A stretch of 64,000 nucleotides of DNA. Origin: Barthelona sp. PCE. Its lineage: Eukaryota; Metamonada: BaSk clade. Position numbers and translations under genes: made by a program. Shown in pieces: positions 54,335-63,998 of this stretch. How positions within the stretch are numbered: position 1 is the first letter of the stretch; every line of letters begins with the position of its first letter. Below the pieces are notes generated by a model that was not told the origin of the DNA, did no database searches, and saw nothing but the letters and a program-made list of their open reading frames with translations. The stretch is from positions 1,860,001-1,924,000 of the forward strand of contig JAUFOR010000008.1 of NCBI GenBank assembly GCA_040285745.1, read 5' to 3'.

Positions 54335-56638
54335 TTAGTCCGTAATTTTGGTCACTATTACATTAGTATCACATTCATTGACGTAATATATGCCTATGAA
54401 GTGGCACGTCTTGGGAATGGCTGAGGTTTTTGCTGATGCAAATATTATGCTTTGATGATGACTGTCCACTGCGAATGTATGATTGCGGTTTGCAATTTGG
54501 TAGATTGTGTATCGATCCTTACATACCTGTGCTGCAAAATAAGCCAGTTGTGTTTGCTGATTCTTCGTCAGCGCTCTTCCATTTCGTTGACTGACACGAA
54601 CGGACCACTGTGTTATGTCTCTGTACTCGATCGGCATGGTATAGTTAAACGGGGTCAGTTGAACAAGTTTTGAAATGCATGATACGATTTGGCATTTTTG
54701 ATATTCAACAATGGCCATATGTTCATCGTAGAGCCCATTCAACGACTCCATGCTCTGATTAATACGAGCACTCAACATTTCTCGCATATCAACCTCTTGT
54801 GTCTCTTCGCTTTCATTTCCGCTTTCATCCATTTCTTGGTGTGCTATCGGGCTCAAAAACATCGATATGGTGGAACGTATACTGAGAAGTTCATTCCTAC
54901 GCTCTAATACATCCGGAAAGTCGAGCTGTTTTTGCACCATTACCAGTTTGTGAGTGGCTTCTTCAATGCACTCAAACTCATGCTTTATCTGCGACAGAAC
55001 TATTGCAGCTTTTGACACAAGCTTCCGAGCCATCATGTTGCGCAGAAGCCTGACCGCAACATCGTCATGCACTCTCGTAATATGATTATCAGTGCCCGAT
55101 GTGCCGCGGGCTATGTGCCGTTCAACTGAAGTCATGCTACTGTTCATATAGCGTTGCATTTCAGCAGTGTGCAGAGAAATTTGATCAGCTAGTGTGTTTA
55201 TGCGTTTTTGTAATTTTTTCTGTTTTTTTTCGAGCCTGTTCAATTTTTTCATAGTTTTTTCATCTATCCTAGCGTTGTCAGCATCGAAAAACTCCGTGTT
55301 TATACGCAAAACACTATTTGAAGACTCACTTCTGGATTTAAAGACTCCTACACGCATCGAACCAGTAAGAGAGACTGTTTTTACAGCTTCCCGTTGTGGA
55401 AGCTCGTCGTCTTCGATTGACCACCCGTTCAGAGTATACACCAAGCACTTTTTCACCCATTCTTCACATTCAATTGCATACCATATATTTCCACTGTATT
55501 CATCAGTGAAATTTATCGGAGATAGAACAGTGAGATCGCAGAGGGCCTCCTTTTGTCTGAGGATGGGGATAACGGCTTCAAAGGGTGTAAGTACGGTAGT
55601 ATCAAGTAGTTTACCAAGAATTGATGAGATGGGAGTTATGTATCGAGCGTTGTTCACGCGAACAACTTCGCTTATCAGGAACCCCTCGTTCCCAAGAGCG
55701 GCGCGTATTGTAGAGACCCACTGCTGCTGATCTTCTTTAAGATGGCAAGTTCTCGATGTAAGCTCATTATAGTCGCTGATTGTCTTCTTATATTTGTTCC
55801 TGACTGAACTGATCTGGCGTTCTTTTTTGGCATTCAGGTACGCAGCAACCTGGAACTCTGCAGAATCCATTGCGTACGTTTCATCAGATGGCCTCAGAGA
55901 CATTATAACAGCTGAGTAGGCATCGATATCATGCACATTCATTTCATCAGCGTGGAGTTGGGCGAGCGTTTCTTCAGCATTTCTCAGGGAAATAACGTGT
56001 TTATCGATTTGCGTAACAAGTTTTTTTTCATCTTCAAAGCTCAGTCCACCAGTTTTAAATGCAGCAACTTCAGCATCAGTTAGCTCGTTTTCAGCCAGGA
56101 ATTTCGTGTACTCCTCAGATAGATGCTTTTCTTTGCGTTTCATCTGGCTTAAATCCTGAACTGTTTTGTGCTGCTCAATGTACGCAAGGTTCTGTTTGAT
56201 ACTTTGAAGATTTTTCTCCTCTAGCTCAATCACAGACGCAGTTTCATTGATATGCATTGTAGACTCATGTAGAAAGACGTCATTAAGCCATGATGTGAGG
56301 TTTTTTTTTGTTGCTGGACAATTGAAGCACACCTTCAATTCTTTAAGGGCTGCCCTGTATACTTCCAGCTGGAATTCATCCGTGTCGATGAAGTAAGTCC
56401 AACCATGCTTGTTTCGAAGTGCTGAAAAAGAATGCTGTAGTGTTTCGATTCTGAGCATTGAATTGTCACTATATTTCAATGGAAAATGGAGGCCTGATAG
56501 AATATTAAGAGCTTTTATGATATCTTGTACAACTTGTTGAGGTGCAGAAACAACATTTGGTAGTGTTGAACAAAAGTCTACTTCTATCGAATTTATAGTA
56601 CCAAAATTGGCGATATACAGCGATTTCAGAGCTTCCAT
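54335..56638 (-). CDS. SMC5: SMC5-like protein lacking ATPase motifs
   Basis: The product is 767 residues, against about 1,000-1,100 for SMC5. The N-terminus KSLYIANFGTINSIEVDF aligns with the SMC5 head start (IxxxNFxTYxxxEV). A coiled coil (about 130-310), a hinge-like domain (about 330-440: NEGFLISEVVRVNNARYITP) and a second coiled coil follow. The C-terminal head is recognisable: YRDITQWSVRVS before the signature site, and CHFIGIYYV at the end. All three ATPase motifs are lost. The Walker A site reads SAPQQVVQ (31-38), the LSGGER signature reads LTKNQQ (690-695), and the Walker B region (about 709-721) lacks the DE pair. The frame is intact, so it is not an obvious pseudogene. It is transcribed divergently from BRCA2. 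Confidence 0.65.
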   Translation of the reverse strand: MEALKSLYIANFGTINSIEVDFCSTLPNVVSAPQQVVQDIIKALNILSGLHFPLKYSDNSMLRIETLQHSFSALRNKHGWTYFIDTDEFQLEVYRAALKELKVCFNCPATKKNLTSWLNDVFLHESTMHINETASVIELEEKNLQSIKQNLAYIEQHKTVQDLSQMKRKEKHLSEEYTKFLAENELTDAEVAAFKTGGLSFEDEKKLVTQIDKHVISLRNAEETLAQLHADEMNVHDIDAYSAVIMSLRPSDETYAMDSAEFQVAAYLNAKKERQISSVRNKYKKTISDYNELTSRTCHLKEDQQQWVSTIRAALGNEGFLISEVVRVNNARYITPISSILGKLLDTTVLTPFEAVIPILRQKEALCDLTVLSPINFTDEYSGNIWYAIECEEWVKKCLVYTLNGWSIEDDELPQREAVKTVSLTGSMRVGVFKSRSESSNSVLRINTEFFDADNARIDEKTMKKLNRLEKKQKKLQKRINTLADQISLHTAEMQRYMNSSMTSVERHIARGTSGTDNHITRVHDDVAVRLLRNMMARKLVSKAAIVLSQIKHEFECIEEATHKLVMVQKQLDFPDVLERRNELLSIRSTISMFLSPIAHQEMDESGNESEETQEVDMREMLSARINQSMESLNGLYDEHMAIVEYQKCQIVSCISKLVQLTPFNYTMPIEYRDITQWSVRVSQRNGRALTKNQQTQLAYFAAQVCKDRYTIYQIANRNHTFAVDSHHQSIIFASAKTSAIPKTCHFIGIYYVNECDTNVIVTKITD

Positions 56639-56720
56639 ATCTTTTTAAAAAGTTGTAAACACGTAAGAAATTCGAAAGCAGGGATTTCAGTTTTTTCTCC
56701 CTTTTCAGGTTTACGTGTCT
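56639..56720. promoter_or_regulatory. compact bidirectional promoter of SMC5-like and BRCA2 genes
   Basis: Only 82 bases separate the SMC5-like ATG (56638, minus) from the ATG at 56721 (plus). The plus-strand CCTTTTCAGG string at about 56701-56710 lies 11 bases before 56721, at the usual distance of the start element. Two DNA-repair genes therefore probably share one control region. Confidence 0.5.
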
Positions 56721-59700
56721 ATGAGCACACCCCTTTGAAGTGTTTGGAATTCGAGAAGAATTTGAAGCAGACAGTTGTTCAGTCGAAGGTTTCGATTTAT
56801 CTCAGCATCTTTCTGTTGAGTTTACAAATGGGCAGATGCAAGATATGGAGTCTGTGCATCCAACGCTGCATGCGAATGGATATGCATATGATATTGAAGA
56901 GGAAGAAGAAGAAGGGCTTCAGTTTACTCGACCAAGGGATGATATTAAGGAATTAGACTTCTTTGCATCCCAGTGCTCGCAGGTATTTGACGTGTCTGCA
57001 CCCGAGGATTTGTTCGATATTGTGTTTTCTCCACCAGGCAGCCAAAATATGCTGTTTACACTTTCTACTATTAGTAATGGCACTACACCGGACTTCGACA
57101 TCATATGGCAGGTGTTCTGTGAGTATAATTTGCTCATGTGTCAAGAATATAGACTTTTTTTGCAGTGGGTTCCATTTTGTGGAAAAACTTTAGTTTTAAC
57201 TGATAAACAGCCTATGAAACGGCAGAAAATATCACTCTTGACCATCCTTAACTCTCCAACAATGATGATCCTATGTTTATTATGCGAAAATTCTGACAGA
57301 TATACTTTTTTGAACACCCAGACGACATTGATGTTAGCCAGAAGCGATGAACGGTTTAAGAACATCTTTCCATCAATGTGGGGTTCATGTATGCATAAGA
57401 AGAAACGCAAGGCTGTAGTTGCAATGAGGAGTCTGCCAAAAAAGGTTCAACGAGTATCACGCTTACAAGTTGGGAAAAGAAAGTCTCCCATCGTCAGATT
57501 TGAATCAGACCCGGTTGAGAAGATTCAGTTGTCGTTGTCTCCTACAGTAGAACCAGTACTACCACCACAAACGATGGGTTTTGTTTCAGCGGTATCACTG
57601 AGACCAAAAAAACCAGAAGTGAAACCAGCAGAAACTAGTGGACTTGTGTCGCTGAGACCAAAAAAACCAGCAGTGAAGCCAGCAGAAACTAGTGGACTTG
57701 TGTCACTGAGACCAAAAAAACCAGAAGTGAAGCCAGCAGAAACTAGTGGACTTGTGTCGCTGAGACCAAAAAAACCAGCAGTGAAGCCAGCAGAAACTAG
57801 TGGACTTGTGTCGCTGAGACCAAAAAAACCAGAAGTGAAACCAGCAGAAACTAGTGGACTTGTGTCACTGAGACCAAAAAAACCAGAAGTGAAACCAGCA
57901 GAAACTAGTGGACTTGTGTCGCTGAGACCAAAAAAACCAGCAGTGAAGCCAGCAGAAACTAGTGGACTTGTGTCGCTGAGACCAAAAAAACCAGAAGTGA
58001 AACCAGCAGAAACTAGTGGACTTGTATCTCCAAAACCTCAGACATCAAGAACATCATCACATTTGATTAATGAACAGCACATCATGTTACCGCCCACTCC
58101 CACAGAACCTCCTATTAAGAAGCAGCGTGTCCAAATACCATTTACAAGAGGTGCAATTAATCACCCTACAATCACAAACGTTGAGGAAGCGAAGCAGTTG
58201 ATTGAGCAGACCCCAAGAGATACGGCTTCATACCGCCCAACAATAAGGCGCCCAATTAAACTGGCGCTGCACATTATCAGCCTCACCAACAGTCGAGTCT
58301 TTGCGGATCTTGCTGAGTTGATATTGGAGCAATACCCAACCGATACGTTTGATGGTTCAGCGCAGAGCTGGGTGCAGGCTCAGTGCTTTTTTCAGGTATG
58401 GAAGAGGAAGCTCAACCCAGACGAGCTGTTTATGACTTTACTTTACAAGTTCAACAGGGAGCGACGTGAGGTGCGCCGTAGCTGGATACACGAGGTGCTA
58501 CAGCATGATAGGAGCGCTGCATCGCCGGTTGTTGTCATCATATTGTGCCGCGTTGCAAGTGATGTGTTGATAGTCAGCGATGGTTCATGCTCAATATGTG
58601 TTGGGCTATGTAGAAATCTGCAGAAATTCTCATATATAACGGGTGAAAAGCTGCTTATTTCGCAGTCGACACTCGCTAACGTGCCCGAGGACGAGGAGGG
58701 CGATCGTTTTGCGGCTGTGGAAGCCTTGTTCGAATCGTACCCGAATATGCCACAGCGTGAAGATTTGGTCACGTTTCCTGCGCTTTCTGCCAAGGCAAAC
58801 AGCTGTCGTCGTGTTCCATCGTGTTCACCACTGGGCTCAGCGCTCAGTACTCACCGACATGCGTTGGGCGTACCACTTCTCATTCCGTATTCTCGAGTAT
58901 TTAGCTCAAATTCGAGCGGTAGCGTGCCTTTGATGTGTTTTTACGTTCTTCATACGAGCAACCACGCGATCAGATTGAACTACGGTACCTCTTCATGCGT
59001 TCTCAACCAGTTCGTATGTCCAGATGCCATGCAGATCGTTTATGAACTCTGTTCTGACTTTATGATGGCCTTACAGGTTGGAGGAGCGACCGAACGCCAC
59101 TGTGAAATGTTCTTGAAGCTCATTCGACCTAGCACTTCACTGATTACTCGAACCCTAGCAGTCTGTCAGCATTTCTTACTTCATCAAAGTGAGGATAAGC
59201 CGCTCGTTTACGGTGATCTAGTGGAGCTAAGGGGCAGTGTTCCGGTTGATCTGGATGAAAACGCTGCTTTCTTCAGTTATGGATGCTATGTCAACAAGGA
59301 TAGGAGAATTGTCAATACTAAACAGATGGCACCTGCTCTGTTGGAGACCATATACAACGTCTCTGTTCTCCACGACGAGGGGTTTATACAGGGCTTTTGG
59401 TCGAATGTAACGGGTCTTGTTGTTGCTCTGGGGAAAGCATTCCTGGCTGTCCAGGATGCAGAAACTTCAATTTCCGGAGTCAAAGCGCAGTTCAAGAAAT
59501 GCATAGCTGAAGCATGCGAAGAGTATGCGGTTGAAGGAGACTTTAACGATGCGTACGAGAGACTGCTCGATGATGAGTTGAAGTTCGATGAAACCGTGGA
59601 GAAACTGTTTGGTACGACTATGAGACGGAATATAGTCTTACTGGATGAACAGGGTGATGTCTTTGTTGTCCAAATGTCTCTACCTCTCGTTATGGCGTAC

Positions 59701-59898
59701 GGATTTAGTAAGGATCCGTGGAGCGCACCCTCAGTAGGGCAGTACGGTACGTTCAGAGCATGTACGTATCTTGGCTCGAACTGTGGATTCAGGGAGTTTA
59801 AGTACACTGAGCATTCATCTTTTATTGCTGGCAAAATGAGTTGTGATATTAAGGTTGACGTCAATGAAGACTACCAGTCTTTGGCGAACGGAATATGA
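56721..59898 (+). CDS. BRCA2: BRCA2 homologue with 18-residue tandem repeats
   Basis: The frame encodes about 1,050 residues. The DNA-binding domain is recognisable (residues counted from base 56740). The helical domain (about 500-600) has WVQAQCFFQVWKRKL and LLYKFNRERREVRRSWIHEV. OB1 follows, ending DLVTFPALSAKANSCRRVPS (about 675-695), which matches the family's LKISANSTRPA block. OB2 starts IPYSRVFSS. A FVSA tetrapeptide (281-284), like the FxxA RAD51-binding core, leads into eight 18-residue repeats (285-428). The long frame has no upstream ATG. The ATG at 56721, placed right behind a promoter element, is out of frame by one base at CCCC (56730-56733). The first in-frame ATG is 56836. BRCA2 loads RAD51 in recombination. 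Confidence 0.75.
57592..58023 (+). repeat. eight tandem 54-base repeats within BRCA2
   Basis: The unit encodes VSLRPKKP(E/A)VKPAETSGL and occurs eight times, with position nine alternating E-A-E-A-E-E-A-E. Copies differ at only a few bases, so the array expanded recently or is being homogenised. The pattern suggests duplication of two-unit blocks. Confidence 0.95.
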
Positions 59899-61689
59899 TT
59901 AGTTTTCAGTTTTAGGGAGAGTGTCCGGCACAACATCCTCAATGTCAACGTTCTCGTTGTTGACAAGTGTGGGGTTTGATGGCCAGTAGAAGGCCATTCC
60001 CGCACACAGACGCATTAAGTTCTCCTTGGCCATGGGGATGTCTTCCATGACTTGCACTAGATATGCCTCCATTCTGTCACGGGCAGCAGGCTCCTTAAGG
60101 TTCTCACTACGCGCCAGATCGCAAACACGATCTCCAGTGGAAACGACTTGAATGTCGTTTTCAGCAATAAATTCCTTGATTTGGGTTTCAGAGCAGAACA
60201 GCAGGGGACGTGCAACTGATATGTTCACTTCCTTCTGTGCGTCGCTTGTGTAAATCGCACGAATACCGTACGTCTGGGAACAGTGAGTTGTGTTCATGAA
60301 TGTGGTCTCGAGCTGATCGTCCAAGTTGTGACCGAGCACCAGATGTGTACCATTGACTTCCTCAATCTTTCCATACAGGTATCCACGTCTCAACTTTGAA
60401 CAGAGAGAACAAAGTGTGATACCGGGCTTGATGACACGTTTTGCGATATTTGAAACAGGACAACTGGTGACGTGGCATGTAACCTCCTCATTAACACCGG
60501 CCGTGTGGCGGGTCGCAATAGAGGGATCGAATCCAGTCATCTGGGGATCAAAAACACACGCAGATACATCAAACGGTTCATAATACTCATTGAAGTGAGG
60601 CTGCAGCTTAGTAAGGGTGTGCATGGCATGCAAAAGACAGACACTGTCCTTACCTCCGCTGAGACCGATCACGAAATGGGCCTTGGATTTGTCAGGGCGT
60701 TCGGTCATTGAAAAAATGTGCATTGCGCCAATGATGCGGCTCAAGATTTCGACTCTAAAGGTGGCAAGCCCGGCGTCGGTGTCAACACAGATGGAGTCAC
60801 CTTCAGCGAGAGCTCTCAGCTCATCCTCAATCGTGCCGAACAAATCGTCCGGGTACTTTACGGGATCAAACTGGTTATTGATCATTGTCATGATACTCTT
60901 ACCGAAGTTGTAAGGGACATTGCGGTCAACTCCGAGTGTCTGTTGATAGAGACCGTGGCCGTGCTTGAATTTCTCCTCAAAGTCATGATACATAAACTCA
61001 CCTTCACGCAGCATGTCTGTGGAGTTCAGGCCCTTGCTGAGGAAGTATCTAAGGTCCTGGTTTGTGTAACGCATGAATGGGAGATCGATGGTGCGCTGCT
61101 TCATGTAACATAAGAATGGCAGGTATTCTGCACGCTCCATTGCGTACTGCAGAACGACAGGGGAGATGTTTCCGCTTGTATACGGCAACCAAATCATCAT
61201 GGAGATATCGTCTGTGCCATAAAGAGCTGTAACACGTTCGTCAATTTGATTAGAAAAACTGTTCCAAACAGAGTACTCTGAGTAAATCTCGGGAATACCA
61301 TCAATATCAATAACACCTGCGCGCTTCATGAAGTTGGCCCAGATATCAAATATCGAGAAGTCGATTTGATCGATAAGACGAGTTGTTTCAATGGGAATGG
61401 AATCTGGAATACGTGCCAGCACAAGGCGTGGATGTGAAAGGTGTGATTGGTGTTGACGATATGCAAGGTATGCAAGAGCATATGACTGAAGACTACCATC
61501 AAAGGGAACTACAACAACTACATTATTGGACTTTTCAGCTGCCTCATTGATTCCTTTAATGCCACAAACCGTTGCCTTTGGTAACTTGAAAGCCTTTCTC
61601 ATTGTCTTAAGAAGTTTCTTACGTTGTTTGTCGTTGAACAATTCCAAATTTGGTGTTCCATTGTTTTCAGTATTTTGAATAAACTCCAT
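59899..61689 (-). CDS. TtcA-like tRNA thiolation protein with a second, degenerate PP-loop half
   Basis: The product is 596 residues. The C-terminal half is a TtcA-type PP-loop ATPase: SGGKDS (344-349), CSLCSKLRRGYLY with Cys427 and Cys430, LGHNLDDQLET (452-462), and RPLLFCSETQIKEF. Cys523 is placed to be the third iron-sulfur ligand, as in bacterial TtcA (two-thiocytidine formation at tRNA position 32). The N-terminal half appears to be a decayed copy: VVVVVPFDGSLQSYALAYL (57-75) stands where the PP-loop would be, and TIDLPFMRYTNQDLRYFLSKG (200-220) parallels the C-terminal RPLLFCSETQIKEFIAEN. The layout recalls the CTU1-CTU2 pair fused in one chain. Its stop codon directly abuts the BRCA2 stop. 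The start is the first ATG. Confidence 0.7.
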   Translation of the reverse strand: MEFIQNTENNGTPNLELFNDKQRKKLLKTMRKAFKLPKATVCGIKGINEAAEKSNNVVVVVPFDGSLQSYALAYLAYRQHQSHLSHPRLVLARIPDSIPIETTRLIDQIDFSIFDIWANFMKRAGVIDIDGIPEIYSEYSVWNSFSNQIDERVTALYGTDDISMMIWLPYTSGNISPVVLQYAMERAEYLPFLCYMKQRTIDLPFMRYTNQDLRYFLSKGLNSTDMLREGEFMYHDFEEKFKHGHGLYQQTLGVDRNVPYNFGKSIMTMINNQFDPVKYPDDLFGTIEDELRALAEGDSICVDTDAGLATFRVEILSRIIGAMHIFSMTERPDKSKAHFVIGLSGGKDSVCLLHAMHTLTKLQPHFNEYYEPFDVSACVFDPQMTGFDPSIATRHTAGVNEEVTCHVTSCPVSNIAKRVIKPGITLCSLCSKLRRGYLYGKIEEVNGTHLVLGHNLDDQLETTFMNTTHCSQTYGIRAIYTSDAQKEVNISVARPLLFCSETQIKEFIAENDIQVVSTGDRVCDLARSENLKEPAARDRMEAYLVQVMEDIPMAKENLMRLCAGMAFYWPSNPTLVNNENVDIEDVVPDTLPKTEN

Positions 61690-61716
61690 GTTAGTTTTAC
61701 GAACCTTTGAGTGTGA

Positions 61717-61731
61717 TTAGTGCGAGAAAGG
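61717..61731 (-). promoter_or_regulatory. CCCTTT element before the TtcA-like gene
   Basis: On the minus strand this reads ATCCCTTTCTCGCAC, 28-42 bases before the ATG at 61689. It is a weaker match to the start element of other genes. Confidence 0.3.
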
Positions 61732-61880
61732 GATAGAAAAAGGAATTTGACAATTAAAAAGTGAAGCTTCTGAATGGAAAGCAGTTTACACTGAAGACAA
61801 CCGAATCCTTGTAATGTTATTCAAACTATAACTTCACCATGATTGGGAAAGCTGAAAAACGAGTTGAAGTTTTTAAAATT

Positions 61881-63998
61881 TTATTGTTTTGCTAGTTCAA
61901 ACTTTGAACAGAATGGGATGTTAAATACTAGTATTTTGCCCGTTTCTAGCGAACAGAACATGACTGCAGACTCCACATTATTGTGTACGTGGATAGCTAC
62001 AATAGACTGACTGGTCTTCTTCAGTATAACCTGTTCCTCCAATGTAAATGCGTCAAGAACGATACACTTGCCGTTGTTTGTACACGCAATTAGGTATGAA
62101 CCGAATAGCGTTGTGCATGTCAAGTTATGCACATTTGTTGATATTATGTGGTGACCATTATACGTAAACAATGTCACTAAACCACTCTTGTAGACCACAA
62201 TGAAGTAATTCTCGAGCGTGAATATTTCGTGGACAGGGTCAGTGACCTGTAAATCGATGCATCTCAGAAGACGGCCTGAAAATAAAGAATGTATGAGGAT
62301 AGAACCATCAATAGCTCCTGAAATGACAACGTCCAGATCGAATGACGCCTTGACAGCGCTGATCCCATCGTTGTGACCCAGCAGCATGTGTAGAGGGCGA
62401 GATAAGACCATTCCCTGATGTAATTGCCAGACGTAGCATGATGTATCCATCGATCCTGTAATGAGGAATCGCGACTTCTCATCGAAGCTAACAGCAGTGA
62501 CGGGTGCCCTGTGCATCGCGAGGGATTGAATCAAGTTTCCATTGTTGTAGTCAAACAGACGGACGCTTGAATCCCACAACCCACCAATAACAATTATGCC
62601 AGCGTCATCGCAAACATCAAAGATACGGCGGCCCTTGTTCACGTCAATGAACTGACAAACGTGGTTTGGCCGGAGCGCTAGTAATACTTTATGGTAGTTG
62701 TGTTGGAAATGGAGTGGGAGCGCTTCTTCAAAATTACTGTGATTGACAATAGCGGCTGCCTCAATCTTGTGCATACATATCCACATGTCACGAGTAACAC
62801 TCAAAAGAATATCGTTTTTGAATCGTATACCATCGGCAAGATCTGTACTGAACGAGAAGATGGGCTTTATGCTGGTGATATTTGGCACAAACGCATCAGT
62901 ACGCTCATTTAGCGGCAGACGCTGAACATGGGGTGTATCCAGCAGTAGTGTTGGAGTTTGGCCGAAGGAGAGAAGTTCTTCCACCGACGGTTTCCATTCA
63001 CCCTTGAAGTCTGCAGCGTATGTTGCAGGCTTGAACAGGTTCTTTGCCTCACGAGCAGCCTCTCCACGCGACTGGTGACCGAATATTAAATCAATCCAAC
63101 GGTGGAGGTTGGCGCTTACATACTCGCTCTCAAGTGCAGCACGCATCGTTCGAATGAATGTATGCGGTGAGCCCTTGGCCCACGGCGGAAGATGCACATT
63201 ACTTATGTCAAGGATCTCACCCTCTGGTGTCTCCACGTCGCCGAAGAAAATGTTGTTTCCATTTAGCAGACAGTCGACCAAGTAGTAAAATTCGGGGATC
63301 AACTCTCTGTTATCTGCCTGGCTCATATTAATGGTCTCGAAAGCATCCGATAGTGAGTGGAACAGACGGCTGGGGTGATCAAAATGTCCAGACTGGAACT
63401 TAACATGGAGAGTCATAAATGGCTCAAGGCGAACCAAGAAAAGCATTACATATGCAGGTGTGGAGTAGTGCGATCCGTGTTGGTACCTGAGTTCCGGATC
63501 TGGGTGCGTGTACGGGAAACGTTCATCTAATTTTGCGTACTTTGAAGGATCAAGTGCAGCCATTGGCTTACTCAAATCTCTAAAGATTTTGGGATCGGAT
63601 AGATCAAGATCCTCGCTCTCAAAGTCAACAATTGTCCACGGAAACACCGGGTATTGTCCCAATGAGTTGTAGGATCGTCCTGAAAGTGTATTAAGGTGCA
63701 TAATGTAGTCGAAGTTCGAAATATCACCGCGTTGCCACGCTTCAGTCATCGCAGAATTCTCAAAGGCGTCCATTGCATTTAGAGGCACGACATTCAGTTT
63801 TGTTAGGGCCATACCGTTGATACGCTTCCAAAAGAGATCTCTCTTCTTTTTGGAGTCAAAACTGATGAAGTAACTCGCACGCGTCTCGAGGAAAAGCTCA
63901 ACTGCTGTGGGGTGAGCAAGGTAGTTGCGCGGGTACACGTGTCTGATGTGCTCTAAATCCACATGGAAGTCAGATGCAACGGTGATCTGTGTTGAATC
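61881..63998 (-). CDS. BEACH-WD40 protein, C-terminal part (5' end outside window)
   Basis: The frame is open to the right edge, so the gene begins outside. The visible 700 or so residues start in the PH-like domain (HIRHVYPRNYLAHPTAVELF, then RASYFISFDSKKKRDLFWKRI). A complete BEACH domain follows: EAWQRGDISNFDYIMHLNTL, SGRSYNSLGQYPVFPW, YGTHYS-like YQHGSHYSTPAYV, RLFHSLSDAF and IPEFYYL, ending with the LPPWAKGS block. WD40 repeats make up the last 300 residues (HRAPVTAVSFDEKSRFLITGS, GHNDGISAVKA). This is the neurobeachin/LYST/LRBA class, which controls membrane-protein traffic and lysosome-related organelles. The subclass cannot be assigned without the N-terminus. Confidence 0.93.
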   Translation of the reverse strand, partial: DSTQITVASDFHVDLEHIRHVYPRNYLAHPTAVELFLETRASYFISFDSKKKRDLFWKRINGMALTKLNVVPLNAMDAFENSAMTEAWQRGDISNFDYIMHLNTLSGRSYNSLGQYPVFPWTIVDFESEDLDLSDPKIFRDLSKPMAALDPSKYAKLDERFPYTHPDPELRYQHGSHYSTPAYVMLFLVRLEPFMTLHVKFQSGHFDHPSRLFHSLSDAFETINMSQADNRELIPEFYYLVDCLLNGNNIFFGDVETPEGEILDISNVHLPPWAKGSPHTFIRTMRAALESEYVSANLHRWIDLIFGHQSRGEAAREAKNLFKPATYAADFKGEWKPSVEELLSFGQTPTLLLDTPHVQRLPLNERTDAFVPNITSIKPIFSFSTDLADGIRFKNDILLSVTRDMWICMHKIEAAAIVNHSNFEEALPLHFQHNYHKVLLALRPNHVCQFIDVNKGRRIFDVCDDAGIIVIGGLWDSSVRLFDYNNGNLIQSLAMHRAPVTAVSFDEKSRFLITGSMDTSCYVWQLHQGMVLSRPLHMLLGHNDGISAVKASFDLDVVISGAIDGSILIHSLFSGRLLRCIDLQVTDPVHEIFTLENYFIVVYKSGLVTLFTYNGHHIISTNVHNLTCTTLFGSYLIACTNNGKCIVLDAFTLEEQVILKKTSQSIVAIHVHNNVESAVMFCSLETGKILVFNIPFCSKFELAKQ

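Noticed and set aside
57592-58023. Repeat array considered as CRISPR or satellite
   Set aside because: The repeats are contiguous without spacers, are multiples of three and are in frame with the BRCA2 coding region.
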